Part shown: positions 52,155 through 61,339 of the stretch, piece by piece | How the letters are laid out: the number at the start of each line of letters is the position of its first letter | Numbering within the stretch: the first letter of the stretch is position 1 | Assembly (NCBI GenBank): GCA_000403295.2 | Contig: KE159605.1 | Span: forward strand, 2,006,193-2,070,192 | DNA length: 64,000 bases | From: Lachnospiraceae bacterium M18-1 | GTDB taxonomy: Bacteria > Bacillota > Clostridia > Lachnospirales > Lachnospiraceae | Reading direction: 5' to 3' | Made by a program: the position numbers and the translations under genes | Notes under the pieces: generated by a model | The model's input: only the letters and a program-made list of their open reading frames with translations | What the model was told of the DNA's origin: nothing | Databases searched by the model: none

Positions 52155-52847
52155 CTAATTTGCAATTTTCATAATTATCTTTATACATTCGTTGCAATTT
52201 TTATTTTTATCTACGTTATAAATATGACATACGATTTTTTTCCCTTGCTTTAATAATTTGCTCACCTCTTTGCTATAGTAGCGTGGAATATATCCCAATA
52301 TTTTTCCTGAAGTGTCCAAAAACTGTACCGCATTTTGATCATGATAGTTTTCTGGTTCTTCACGTAAAAACACTTCATCTCCACGGGTTACTTTAACAGA
52401 CCGAATGCACTCTTCTCCATCACAATTTAAATAGTGTCGAACACCCGCCATAAAGAAAATCCGGGTTACATTATTATCTAAACTTAATATTGGATCAATG
52501 AACTCAAGATTATCAATTGGAAGACGTGCGCCGCTTCTTTTCAGTAACATATAATCATCATATTCCTTCAAGCCGTATTTTTCCAAAATCTCTTGAATAT
52601 TTTTCCTCTTTTTGTCTGGTAAACGGCTTTTAAAAATTGCGAAAAGCCTGTCATCTTTATATACTTTATTTAAGTCTGGAAAACAAAGCAAAGGTTTAAA
52701 GCCATCAGCAATAGCAGATTGCACTTCCTCACTATATTGGAATTCATATTGACCATTTTTTGTCAATTGACCAATAATATATTGTTTTCTGGTCTGTTCA
52801 GATTTCCAAATCAAATAAAGGTAGTCTTTCCCATCTTTAACTGACAT
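52155..52847 (-). CDS. HipA N-terminal-like domain fused to a HIRAN domain
   Basis: A 230-aa protein. The first 110 residues resemble the HipA N-terminal subdomain (QYIIGQLTKNGQYEFQYSEE, FPDLNKVYKDDRLFAIFKSR), normally part of HipA kinases. The rest contains a HIRAN-like fold (VRHYLNCDGEECI, REPENYHDQNAVQFLD, LGYIPRYYSKEVSKLL), which binds DNA ends or stalled forks in other proteins. The start is set at MSVKDGKDYLYL behind AAAAGGAGG, one base after the kinase stop. It is probably the partner of that kinase. AT-rich. Confidence 0.75.
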   Translation of the reverse strand: MSVKDGKDYLYLIWKSEQTRKQYIIGQLTKNGQYEFQYSEEVQSAIADGFKPLLCFPDLNKVYKDDRLFAIFKSRLPDKKRKNIQEILEKYGLKEYDDYMLLKRSGARLPIDNLEFIDPILSLDNNVTRIFFMAGVRHYLNCDGEECIRSVKVTRGDEVFLREEPENYHDQNAVQFLDTSGKILGYIPRYYSKEVSKLLKQGKKIVCHIYNVDKNKNCNECIKIIMKIAN

Positions 52848-52848
52848 G

Positions 52849-53727
52849 TTATTCCTCCTTTTCTCCATAAACTTTTCTCAGCAGTTGAACTTTTGATAAG
52901 ATATATTTACCTATCAGATTTTTCCGGTGTTCGGTAAGCACCTCTTTAAATTCATCTAATATATTATATACCTTATCTTCTGTCACAAGTGTCTCAATAT
53001 TTTTTTCAATTTTTATTGTTTGACTATAATAATTCTTCTTAAGGAACTTAACCATTGCCAGATGTGTTGGCTGTTTTGTATCATTACTTGTAATGCGTAT
53101 TAACGATTTCGATTTTGTATCAACAAGTGATTTCCACAGGAGCTTATCTTTTCCTAAATAATCTTTAATTTTTGACTCTTTTACATAAGCACAAAGTGAC
53201 GAACTATTATCATACAACGGGCTTATACGGAGCCTTTCTTTTTCTAATATTAATGCCCAATTACTTTGATGTCTGTCAGTATTGCCAATCAGAAAATCAA
53301 AAATCAAAATAGGAAGAAAATCATTAAAAAGTCCCAATGGCTCCAAAACCGCTTTTATCATATCCAGTGAATACTTTTCTCCTGTTTTCACATCCAACAA
53401 TAGTTCTTCATCAAAACCATGATACATCAAGCTAATACAATAAATTCCTTCAATCAATACTATCCCTTTGTGATCAACAATATTGTAACTGATAGATCCC
53501 TCCCTGCCTTTATAAACTCCTATTTCAAATCTGGCGCATGAAAGACCTACTAAACTTGCCAAATCAGAGGCTATACACTCCGAAACATGATCTGTTGTTG
53601 ATATATCCTTTTTGAACTTAAACAATCCAATCTGTCCCGTATCCGGATTCATAAGCCATAATTTTTCACTTCGGCCACTACCTTCCGCAGCTCCATCATA
53701 CTCCATCCAAAAAGAAAAATCCTTCAT
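52849..53727 (-). CDS. HipA-like kinase (C-terminal domain only)
   Basis: A 292-aa Ser/Thr kinase-like protein with HipA catalytic features: Lys in GLFKFKK, the catalytic loop LIGNTDRHQSNWALI (Asp151, Asn156), and the metal-binding PLYDNSSSL (Asp173). It lacks the N-terminal subdomain of classical HipA (about 440 aa), which appears on the next gene fused to HIRAN. No HipB-type HTH antitoxin is adjacent. HipA toxins phosphorylate tRNA synthetases; whether this pair is a toxin-antitoxin or defence system is inference. Confidence 0.82.
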   Translation of the reverse strand: MKDFSFWMEYDGAAEGSGRSEKLWLMNPDTGQIGLFKFKKDISTTDHVSECIASDLASLVGLSCARFEIGVYKGREGSISYNIVDHKGIVLIEGIYCISLMYHGFDEELLLDVKTGEKYSLDMIKAVLEPLGLFNDFLPILIFDFLIGNTDRHQSNWALILEKERLRISPLYDNSSSLCAYVKESKIKDYLGKDKLLWKSLVDTKSKSLIRITSNDTKQPTHLAMVKFLKKNYYSQTIKIEKNIETLVTEDKVYNILDEFKEVLTEHRKNLIGKYILSKVQLLRKVYGEKEE

Positions 53728-53848
53728 TTGTTATCCTCCGGCTCTCGGCATACCTATCTTATGCTTTACTCTGTACCATTTCCAAATCTCTCCGATTATA
53801 AAGCAATACTTCTATATTCAATATCATACTATAATCTAGCCATTTTTT

Positions 53849-53973
53849 CTAGTATGTTCCCCGTTTCTTTTCCATTACCTTGCAAAATATAACCGCTACC
53901 ACCGTACTCACCACCGTAGCCGCAATCCCCGCCCCCACAATCCCAGCCGGGTTCACGCTCCCATACTGGCTCC
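53849..53973 (-). pseudogene. Remnant of a SpmA/nucleoside-recognition membrane protein
   Basis: In a frame different from the upstream ATPase, about 40 codons read SVNPAGIVGAGIAATVV then FCKVMEKKRGTY before a stop. This resembles the C-terminal end of spore maturation protein A / nucleoside-recognition proteins. There is no start or front part. It is joined directly to the ATPase remnant, which marks an old deletion junction. Confidence 0.45.
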
Positions 53974-54727
53974 GGTAACCTGTTCTTTTTCCATGCGCCG
54001 AATTTCCAGATACTTTGCGAAATTGTAATTATGCGTTGCCACAAAAATCTGAACCCCGTTCTTCTGTAATTCCAATAGTATTTCCGCAGCAAGCGGGTAC
54101 AATTCCGGGTTCAGGTTTGCCTCCGGTTCCTCCCACAAAAGAACCGTACCGCTTTCCAAAAGTCCGTTCCGAATCAGCTTCCACAGGAGCCCAAACTTGC
54201 GCAGGCCTTCTGCTTCAAGCGAAAAATCAATCTTTCGGCCGTCCCTTTTTACTACATAAAACGAATCATCTTCCAAAATCACTTTACCGTCAATCACATC
54301 ACTTATTTTATCCAGGATACCATTCATGGCAGCCGGGACTTCTCTTGTTTCCGGCAACGATGCATTTACAATAATGTCAACCTGTGTACCGTCAAAGGGC
54401 ATGGTATATTTTTGATTCATAGCGAGAAAATCTTTGGAATGGGACAGCATTTCTGTTGTCGGAATAAATATGGATTGAATATTAAGCCCCATCCATTCGT
54501 AAGCGATTTGTCTTTCTTTCATCTGTTTGTTTATTGGACCACTGGGTGGCTGCATAGATCATCTTAAGCAATGTAGTCTTTCCTACTCCATTTTCCCCGA
54601 TCAAAACATTGATTCCATCACAAAAATCCAGTTTGAATGCATCCTGGAGCACATCCCCTGCTTTTATGCCAGTTTTGCAATCATCATTATGATTTCTCCA
54701 TTGCCGTCTAAATACCATAACATTCAT
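53953..54727 (-). pseudogene. AAA-type ATPase, frameshifted and truncated
   Basis: Two frames together give an ABC/SMC-like ATPase. The front (about 80 codons) has the Walker A GENGVGKTTLLKMIYAA. The rear (about 200 codons, other frame) has Walker B LLWEEPEANLNPEL and ATHNYNFAKYLE. The frame changes near 54.53 kb, and the region between the two motifs is shorter than expected, so part is deleted. The end is cut at the SpmA remnant. Intact members resemble DUF4435- or OLD-type ATPases. Probably non-functional. Confidence 0.6.
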
Positions 54728-54957
54728 GACTTCTATTGATTAATTGCCATATTTACCAGCTCCCTCTGTTTTCCATCCCCGAAGCTGCCGGGAAATATCT
54801 TAATATCTGCGTGAATCATGAACAGATATTAAAATTATATCATACCCCGCCCGGCTTGTGTGAAAATTGTTCTATATCTTTTCATGTTTCTGAGGGAAAT
54901 GTTACAGTTCACACGGTGTCGTGCACTTGTTGCACGGCATCCGGCCAATTCAGTGAT

Positions 54958-55061
54958 GGGGCTGGCATCCAGCCCGTCTACACTCCGTTCCGTTCCGTCC
55001 TAAACAAGCGTCGCTGGCGCTTAGGACCGCCGAGAGGCGACTTTTCAATGGGCTGGATGCC
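54958..55061. repeat. Structured repeat C, long-loop copy
   Basis: GGCATCCAGCCC and its complement GGGCTGGATGCC (12 bp, perfect) enclose 74 nt that contain further pairing (GTCCTAA/TTAGGAC). An 18-nt tract, TTTTCAATGGGCTGGATG, is identical to the inverted copy near 58.12 kb. It ends 1 bp from the FAD oxidoreductase stop and may serve as its terminator. The rest of the gap from 54728 shows no gene. Confidence 0.5.
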
Positions 55062-55062
55062 G

Positions 55063-56562
55063 TTACTGTGAGCACCCGGTCAGGGTGTGAACAGTAACAG
55101 GGAAATCCCCATCCACCGCTGTCTGAGCCGGCCCGTCGATGAGCCTTCCCCGGTAGTCAAACCTGGACCCGTGGCATGGGCAGTCCCAGCTCTTCTCATC
55201 CGGATTCCAGGTAAGCTGGCATCCCATATGGGGGCATTTTACAGACACTGCGAACACCTGACCATCCTCTGCTTTATAGACCCCTGCCTTTTCTCCGTTA
55301 TACTCTACGACTCCGCCGTGTCCCGGTTTGAGCTGTCCCAGCACTTCCTTTGGAGGAACAAATTTTTGTTTCAGAAGGTTTGCCGCCGCATAGGTTCCTT
55401 CTGTAAGAAATGGTTTCGCAGATGCCATGGGATGAAGCCTCTGAGGCGAAAATACTTCCCCGCATGGATTTTCCCGTCCGCAGATCTGGTCTGTAAGCAG
55501 CACGGCGGCAGCCATGGAAGTGGTCATCCCCCATTTTCCAAATCCCGTCGCCACAAACCAGTCCTCCGTCTTTCTTCCAAACTGCCCGATATACGGAATC
55601 CCGTCCAGCGTCATACAGTCCTGCGCGGACCAGGGAATCGCATTCTCCTCTTTCTTCCAGCATTTTTCCGGCCAGTAAATTTCCGCCTGGTGGAGCAAAA
55701 ATTCATACTGCCCTCCCATGGGATTTTCCCCGGTCCTGTGGTTTCCGCCTCCCATCAGCAGCATTTCCCCGGCAGGCCGAAAGGACAGCCCGTCGCGGTC
55801 AATGCCCAGGTACATCCCGTGCAGTGTCTGCGCCTCTTTCAATGCCAGAACGTAACTCCGTTCCTGGTGCATCCGCAGGAAATAATACCCCGGCCGGTTA
55901 ACAAACGGATAATGGCATGCAAATACGACCTTTTCTGCCTCTACAGTCCCCCTGCTTGTGGTAAGAAGATGTGGCTTCATCCGAAGGACCTTTGTCTTCT
56001 CATAGACCTGCACATTTTCCGCAATGGCCTGCAGAAACTTCAGCGGATGAAAGCATGCCTGATCATAGCAGAACAACGCTTCCTCCACTGCAAACGGCAG
56101 CTCAGTCTTTTTTTTCAGTTCTACCGGCAGCCCCAGCTCCTTTGCCGCATAATATTCGTCCCGCAGCGTCCTGCCGTTTTCTTTTGTGTACAGACAGGCC
56201 GGACATTCCTCCCAGCCGCAGTCGATCTTATATTTGTCGATCAAGATCTTGTATCTTTTGATTGCCTCCTGATTGATCTTTGCGTATTGTTCCGCCTGTT
56301 TTTTACCCGCGCATTTTATCAGCTTCTGGTAGATCGGGCCGTGCTGCGACGTCACCTTTGCCGTTGTATGCCCGGTCTGTCCGCTGCCGATCCGATCTGC
56401 CTCAAGGACAATGCACTGCCGCCCGCTCTGCTCCAGAAAATGAGCCGTCAGTATCCCCGCCAGCCCGCCTCCTATGATTGCAATATCCGTACTGATATTT
56501 CCAGGCAGTTCCGGCCTCGCCGGTATGGCTGTGGACCGCTGCCAGATTGATTCCCTATGCAT
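55063..56562 (-). CDS. FAD-dependent oxidoreductase fused to a Rieske domain
   Basis: A 499-aa protein. The N-terminal FAD-binding fold (DAO/GlpO type) has IAIIGGGLAGILTA at about 27-40 and an RIGSGQTGHTTAK segment; a C-terminal Rieske [2Fe-2S] domain has CPHMGCQL and CPCHGSRFD near 450-475. Such fusions occur in Firmicutes and may oxidise amino acids or amines with electron transfer through the Rieske centre. The start MHRESIW is behind GAGAGGTG. A long plus-strand frame antisense to it is not a gene. No operon partners seen. Confidence 0.85.
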   Translation of the reverse strand: MHRESIWQRSTAIPARPELPGNISTDIAIIGGGLAGILTAHFLEQSGRQCIVLEADRIGSGQTGHTTAKVTSQHGPIYQKLIKCAGKKQAEQYAKINQEAIKRYKILIDKYKIDCGWEECPACLYTKENGRTLRDEYYAAKELGLPVELKKKTELPFAVEEALFCYDQACFHPLKFLQAIAENVQVYEKTKVLRMKPHLLTTSRGTVEAEKVVFACHYPFVNRPGYYFLRMHQERSYVLALKEAQTLHGMYLGIDRDGLSFRPAGEMLLMGGGNHRTGENPMGGQYEFLLHQAEIYWPEKCWKKEENAIPWSAQDCMTLDGIPYIGQFGRKTEDWFVATGFGKWGMTTSMAAAVLLTDQICGRENPCGEVFSPQRLHPMASAKPFLTEGTYAAANLLKQKFVPPKEVLGQLKPGHGGVVEYNGEKAGVYKAEDGQVFAVSVKCPHMGCQLTWNPDEKSWDCPCHGSRFDYRGRLIDGPAQTAVDGDFPVTVHTLTGCSQ

Positions 56563-56718
56563 GCTGCTGCACCTCTCTTATATGATCGGCTGTCACCGTC
56601 TTAGACTTGGAACTGCCGGTATAGCGCCCAATCATCCTCTGTAGTCGGCTGACAGTCTTTCATTTTATCTTGCACGAATTTCTGTAAAATATGTTATAGA
56701 AACCGTAAAAATTCCTTG

Positions 56719-56748
56719 TTGAAATTTTGTAAAAAACTGTAATATAAT
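56719..56748 (+). promoter_or_regulatory. Promoter of the HD-domain gene
   Basis: TTGAAA and TATAAT are 18 bp apart on the plus strand, 40 bp before the HD gene start. The -35 box has one mismatch. Confidence 0.6.
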
Positions 56749-56787
56749 CTAAGAAAATGATTCAACATCAGAACAGGGAGCAAAACC

Positions 56788-57552
56788 ATGATACACTATA
56801 TGTCCGCCAGAAAAATATTTGAATCCTACTTAAATTCTTATGACCGCACGGATGACAAAGTCCGTCTGAAGATCGTCCATACTTACGGTGTTGTTGGACA
56901 GGCCGCCAATATTGCGCGCCGAATGCGTCTTTCTAACGAAGATACAGAGCTTGCAAAGCTGATCGCCCTCCTCCATGACCTGGGCCGTTTTGAACAGCTT
57001 CAGCGTTTTGACAGCTTCGAGCCTGACACGATGGATCATGCGGCCTACGGGGTGCAGGTGCTTTTTGAAGAAGGCATGATCCGGAAGTTCCTGCCGGAAA
57101 GCACCTGGGATCCCATCATCCGTACTGCCATTGCAAAGCACAGCGATTACAGTCTGTCTGGTGCGGCTGACGCCAGAACCCAGCTCCATGCCCGGCTCAT
57201 CCGGGACGCAGATAAGCTGGACAACTGCCGGGTAAAGTTGACTGATGCCACGGAAACTTTTCTCGGGGCCTCCCCGGAGGAAATCGGGGCGCAGGAGATT
57301 TCTCCGGCAATTTATGATACCATATTCTGGAACCAGTGCATCCTCTCTGCAGACCGAAAAACGCTAATGGATTATTGGGTTTCGTATATTGCCTATTTTT
57401 TTGATATTAACTTTCGTGAAAGTATGGATATTATTGTAGAAAATGATTTTATCTCCAGGATTATCCGTCGGATTCCATATTCAAATCCAAAAACGGCGGA
57501 ACAAATGAATGACATTGAGAACTATGTGAAGAACTATGCGGAAAGTATGTAA
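56788..57552 (+). CDS. HD-domain phosphohydrolase
   Basis: A 254-aa metal-dependent phosphohydrolase. The HD motif is LLHDLGRFEQLQRFDS, with KIVHTYGV upstream and RDADKLDNCRVKL downstream, which give the H...HD...D metal set. It probably hydrolyses a nucleotide or phosphoester. It is monocistronic, with its own promoter, and is convergent with the prepilin peptidase gene (15-bp gap). Substrate unknown. Confidence 0.82.
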   Translation: MIHYMSARKIFESYLNSYDRTDDKVRLKIVHTYGVVGQAANIARRMRLSNEDTELAKLIALLHDLGRFEQLQRFDSFEPDTMDHAAYGVQVLFEEGMIRKFLPESTWDPIIRTAIAKHSDYSLSGAADARTQLHARLIRDADKLDNCRVKLTDATETFLGASPEEIGAQEISPAIYDTIFWNQCILSADRKTLMDYWVSYIAYFFDINFRESMDIIVENDFISRIIRRIPYSNPKTAEQMNDIENYVKNYAESM

Positions 57553-57567
57553 TTGTAAGTCTCTGGG

Positions 57568-58080
57568 CTAAACCAAAAACTCCAACACACGCTCCCCAAA
57601 AAATACAGCTGCCGCCATTCCCATACACAGAAACGGCCCGAACGCGATCTGTGATTTTCTGTCTGCTTTCCCTGCCGACAGCTGTTGGATTCCATATGCC
57701 GCACCAAGAAATATTGCAATCCCCAGTGCCAGCAGACTGAATCTCCATCCCAGGAACACGCCGCAGGCCGCCATAAGCTTGATGTCCCCTCCGCCGAAAG
57801 CTCCCGGTACGCACAGTGTGATCACCAGCAGCAGAATGCTGGCGGAACACAGCCCAAGCAGCCGGTCCGGTAATCCGATTTCCGGGAAAAAAGGAATGGA
57901 AATCAGGCTGATTCCCAATACGGCAAGCACCAGCTTATCCGGGATTGTCCTTGTTTTTCCGTCAATCCATGCCACTGCTGTCAACACGACAAAAAACAGG
58001 CACAGTATCACGGCTCTCGCCACATAATACAATAACGGTACAGACAGATCCTGATTTAATATGAAATGATATGTGATCAT
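57568..58080 (-). CDS. Stand-alone prepilin peptidase (A24 family)
   Basis: A 170-aa membrane protein with about five hydrophobic helices and the two catalytic aspartates in AWIDGKTRTIPD and GGGDIKLM. It lacks the N-terminal methyltransferase domain of PilD, as in TadV/CpaA-type peptidases. It would cleave leader peptides of type IV pilin-like or Tad pilins. No pilin or pilus assembly genes are in the window, so its substrate is elsewhere. Confidence 0.85.
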   Translation of the reverse strand: MITYHFILNQDLSVPLLYYVARAVILCLFFVVLTAVAWIDGKTRTIPDKLVLAVLGISLISIPFFPEIGLPDRLLGLCSASILLLVITLCVPGAFGGGDIKLMAACGVFLGWRFSLLALGIAIFLGAAYGIQQLSAGKADRKSQIAFGPFLCMGMAAAVFFGERVLEFLV

Positions 58081-58114
58081 AAGTAAAATCTCCTTATGCG
58101 CAATTCAGCAGCAA

Positions 58115-58141
58115 CATCCAGCCCATTGAAAAGGGCTGGAT
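58115..58141. repeat. Structured repeat C, short-loop copy
   Basis: ATCCAGCCC and GGGCTGGAT pair around ATTGAAAA. On the minus strand this shares 18 identical bases with the copy near 55.05 kb. It sits between the prepilin peptidase start and the xylulokinase stop and may be a terminator, though no T-run follows. Confidence 0.5.
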
Positions 58142-58180
58142 CCTTGTTATCTTTCTCGTAATCTAAACCATAATTCAAGA

Positions 58181-59653
58181 TCACTCAGCCAGTGTCCGGA
58201 ACAGCCCTTTTACGGTCGGATAGATCTGTCGGAACTTCTGATAGCGCTGCTCATATTTTGCCACAAGTTCTTCCTCCGGCTCAACAGTGTCTACCACCTT
58301 CACCAGTTTTCCCGCTGCTTCTTCCACGCTTCCGTATTCTCCGCAGCCTACGGCAGCCAGAATCGCGCCGCCGTATCCGGGGCCTTCCTCACTCTCGATC
58401 ACATCTACTTTCAGGTTCATCACATTTGCAATGATCTTCTTCCAAAGCGGGCTCTTTGCACCGCCGCCGCAGATCTTGGTGCGTTCGATCCGTATCCCCA
58501 GGCTTCTTGCCACTTCCAGAGAATCTCTCAGGCCGAATGCCACGCCTTCGAGAACCGCCTGCGTCATATCTTCCCTTGTGGTATCCATAGTCATTCCAAT
58601 AAAAGTCGCCCTCGCCTGCGGATCATTATGCGGGGAGCGCTCTCCCATCAGGTACGGCAGATAGAACACCTGGTTCTCTCCAAGCTTACGGATTGCTTCC
58701 TGCTCTTTAGAATACTCCGCTGTTTTCAGGATTTCATCCATCCACCACTTGTTGCAGGATGCCGCGCTCAGCATGCATCCCATAAGATGATAATATCCGT
58801 CCGCATGGTCGAAAGAATGCAGTGCATTGTTGTCGTCTACTCCGAAGGAGCGGCTGGAAATGAAGATCGTCCCCGAGGTTCCCAGTGAAATATTGCACAT
58901 GCCGTCGCCCACGGTTCCCGTCCCTACAGCCGCGGCCGCATTGTCTCCGGCTCCGGCGATGACCCTGACCTCTTCCGGCAGGCCGAGTTCCTTTGCAAGA
59001 TCCTCTTTTACCGTGCCGACCACTTCATAGCTTTCAAACAGCTTCGGGAGCTGTGCTTCCGTGATACCGCAGATTTCCATCATTTCTTTTGACCAGCAGC
59101 GGTTCTTCACATCCAGGAGCAGCATGCCGGAAGCATCGGAATAATCGGTACAATGTACGCCGCTCAACCGGTATGCAAGATAATCCTTTGGCAGCATGAT
59201 CTTTACGATCTTTGCAAAATTTTCCGGTTCCTTCTCCTTCATCCAAAGGATCTTCGGCGCCGTAAATCCTGCAAATGCGATGTTTGCAGTATATTCCGAC
59301 AGCTTCTCTTTTCCGATCACTTCATTCAGATAATCCGTTTCCTTTCCCGTCCGTCCGTCATTCCAGAGGATTGCCGGGCGGATGACCTGATCCTGAGCAT
59401 CCAGGACCACCAGCCCGTGCATCTGTCCGCCGAAGCTGATGCCTGCGATCTGGCTCTTATCGCAGTCCCGGATCAGTTCTTTGATCCCGCTGACGGACTG
59501 CGTATACCAGTCCTCCGGATTCTGCTCCGACCAGCCCGAATGCGGAAAATACAGCGGGTATTCCTTTGAAACAATATTGTGGATCTTTCCCTTTTCGTCC
59601 ATGAGAAGAAGCTTCACTGCTGAGGTGCCAAGATCTACTCCAATATATAACAT
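58181..59653 (-). CDS. xylB: Xylulokinase (FGGY family)
   Basis: A 490-aa sugar kinase. The N-terminal phosphate-binding loop is IGVDLGTSAVKLLL and a second lies in SLGTSGTIFIS near 260; GGGAKSPLWKKI and GGAILAAVGCG follow. Length and motifs match xylulokinases, which use ATP to make xylulose-5-P. The start is set behind AGAGAGG, 16 codons into the open frame. It is last in the AraC/DUF4867/isomerase operon; the actual pentulose may be another ketose. Confidence 0.88.
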   Translation of the reverse strand: MLYIGVDLGTSAVKLLLMDEKGKIHNIVSKEYPLYFPHSGWSEQNPEDWYTQSVSGIKELIRDCDKSQIAGISFGGQMHGLVVLDAQDQVIRPAILWNDGRTGKETDYLNEVIGKEKLSEYTANIAFAGFTAPKILWMKEKEPENFAKIVKIMLPKDYLAYRLSGVHCTDYSDASGMLLLDVKNRCWSKEMMEICGITEAQLPKLFESYEVVGTVKEDLAKELGLPEEVRVIAGAGDNAAAAVGTGTVGDGMCNISLGTSGTIFISSRSFGVDDNNALHSFDHADGYYHLMGCMLSAASCNKWWMDEILKTAEYSKEQEAIRKLGENQVFYLPYLMGERSPHNDPQARATFIGMTMDTTREDMTQAVLEGVAFGLRDSLEVARSLGIRIERTKICGGGAKSPLWKKIIANVMNLKVDVIESEEGPGYGGAILAAVGCGEYGSVEEAAGKLVKVVDTVEPEEELVAKYEQRYQKFRQIYPTVKGLFRTLAE

Positions 59654-59731
59654 CTGTTTTTCCTCTCTTTCTCTTATGATGCAGAAAAGCCGCCAGTACA
59701 TTTACAGCTTTTCTACATACGCTGATATGAA

Positions 59732-59760
59732 AGCGTGCCTGAATCCTGTCCAGGCACGCT
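59732..59760 (-). other. Intercistronic hairpin between isomerase and kinase genes
   Basis: AGCGTGCCTG and its complement (10 bp) flank a 9-nt loop, followed on the minus strand by TTTCATAT. It may be a weak attenuator or an mRNA stability element that sets the ratio of isomerase to kinase. Confidence 0.5.
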
Positions 59761-59802
59761 CTGATAACAACGCCGAAATCTATGATGATCGTACCCGGCT
59801 TC

Positions 59803-61287
59803 TTATTTCCATGGATTCTCTGTCGGATAGCGGACTCCTGCCGGCTGGTTGTAGCCGATCTCTTCTACCGGAACCCCGATATACTTAAATACCTCGAACA
59901 GCGGTTTTCCATAATTGCCGAATGCCACCGCTCCATGATGCGGATAGCCGCCTTCGATCAGGACATGACGGTAGAATCTGCCCATCTCCGGAATCGCAAA
60001 TACACCAATCGCACCAAAGGAACGGCTGGCTACCGGAAGCACCTCGCCCTGTGCGATATACGCGCGCAGCTTGTTGTCCGAAGTGCTCTGCAGGCGGTAG
60101 AACGTGATATCGCCAGGCTTGATATCGCCTTCGAGTGTTCCCTGTGTCACCTCCTCCGGGAGAGACCTTGCCATGATCAGCTGATATCTCATCTCACAGA
60201 AGGACAGCTTGCTGGATGCCGTATTGCCGCAGTGGAATCCCATAAAAGTATCTTTGTGGGTGTAGGAATACTTTCCTTCAATCTCTTCTTTGTACATATC
60301 CGCCGGAACATTGTTGTTGATATCCAGCAGAGTCACCGCATCCTGGCTGACTACAGTACCGATAAATTCACTCAGCGCCCCGTAAATATCTACCTCACAG
60401 GATACCGGGATCCCCTGTGCAGTCAGACGGCTGTTCACATAGCAGGGCACAAAACCGAACTGAGTCTGGAATGCCGGCCAGCACTTGCCCGCGATCGCTA
60501 CATATTTGCGGTATCCCTTATGTTCCTCGATCCAATCCTTCAGTGTAATCTCATACTGCGCCAGCTTTGCCAGGATCTCCGGCTTCTTATTGCCGGCGCC
60601 CAGTTCTTCTTCCATTTCTTTTACAACTGCCGGAATCCTCTCGTCTCCTGCATGCTTATTAAATGCCTCAAACAAATCCAGTTCCGAGTTTTCCTCGATC
60701 TCTACACCCAGATTGTAAAGCTGCTGGATCGGAGCGTTACATGCCAGGAAATTCAGCGGACGGGGACCAAAGCTGATGATCTTCAAGCAGCTCAGGCCGA
60801 TGACCGCTCTTGCAATGGGACGAAATTCTGCAATCATATCCGCACATTCTTCTGCTGTCCCGATGGGATATTCCGGAATATATGCTTTCACATTGCGCAG
60901 CTTCAGATTGTAGCTGGCATTGAGCATACCGCAGTACGCATCCCCTCTTCCCTGGATCAGGTTACTTCCAGTTTCTTCTGCAGCGGCTACAAACATCTTC
61001 GGTCCGTCAAAATGCTTTGCAAGCAGGGTCTCAGAAATCTCCGGTCCGAAGTTTCCAAGATATACCACCAGAGCATTGCAGCCTGCTTTTTTGATATCCT
61101 CCAGAGCCTGTACCATATGGATCTCACTCTCCACGATGCAGATCGGGCATTCATAAATATCCTCTTCCCCGTATTTTGCCTTATAAGCCTTCATCAAGGC
61201 TTCCCTTCTGGAGACAGACAGGCTCTCTGGGAAACAATCTCTGCTCACTGCTACAACACCGATCTTCAATTCTGGCATATTCTTCAT
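59803..61287 (-). CDS. L-fucose/L-arabinose isomerase family protein
   Basis: A 494-aa protein of the fucose/arabinose isomerase superfamily. It has an N-terminal Rossmann-like region (KIGVVAVSRDCFPES, LVVYLGNFGPEISETLL) and a C-terminal domain with LLDINNNVPADMY and TFMGFHCGNTASSKL; it would isomerise an aldose to a ketose with Mn2+. It lies upstream of a xylulokinase and downstream of a DUF4867 gene. The sugar might be L-fucose-like, D-arabinose or another pentose. A long antisense frame here is not a gene. Confidence 0.8.
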   Translation of the reverse strand: MKNMPELKIGVVAVSRDCFPESLSVSRREALMKAYKAKYGEEDIYECPICIVESEIHMVQALEDIKKAGCNALVVYLGNFGPEISETLLAKHFDGPKMFVAAAEETGSNLIQGRGDAYCGMLNASYNLKLRNVKAYIPEYPIGTAEECADMIAEFRPIARAVIGLSCLKIISFGPRPLNFLACNAPIQQLYNLGVEIEENSELDLFEAFNKHAGDERIPAVVKEMEEELGAGNKKPEILAKLAQYEITLKDWIEEHKGYRKYVAIAGKCWPAFQTQFGFVPCYVNSRLTAQGIPVSCEVDIYGALSEFIGTVVSQDAVTLLDINNNVPADMYKEEIEGKYSYTHKDTFMGFHCGNTASSKLSFCEMRYQLIMARSLPEEVTQGTLEGDIKPGDITFYRLQSTSDNKLRAYIAQGEVLPVASRSFGAIGVFAIPEMGRFYRHVLIEGGYPHHGAVAFGNYGKPLFEVFKYIGVPVEEIGYNQPAGVRYPTENPWK

Positions 61288-61339
61288 AATATGTACTCAC
61301 CTTTCTTTTTTATTGATATCTGTCTTAATCAGTAACCTT

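Noticed and set aside
55087..56550. A 487-codon plus-strand open frame
   Set aside because: It is antisense to the clear FAD-Rieske gene, has no ribosome site and its translation is Cys/His/Arg-rich without domains. It is a shadow of codon bias.
59782..61335. A 517-codon plus-strand open frame
   Set aside because: Antisense to the isomerase gene along its full length, with no recognisable domain. A shadow frame.
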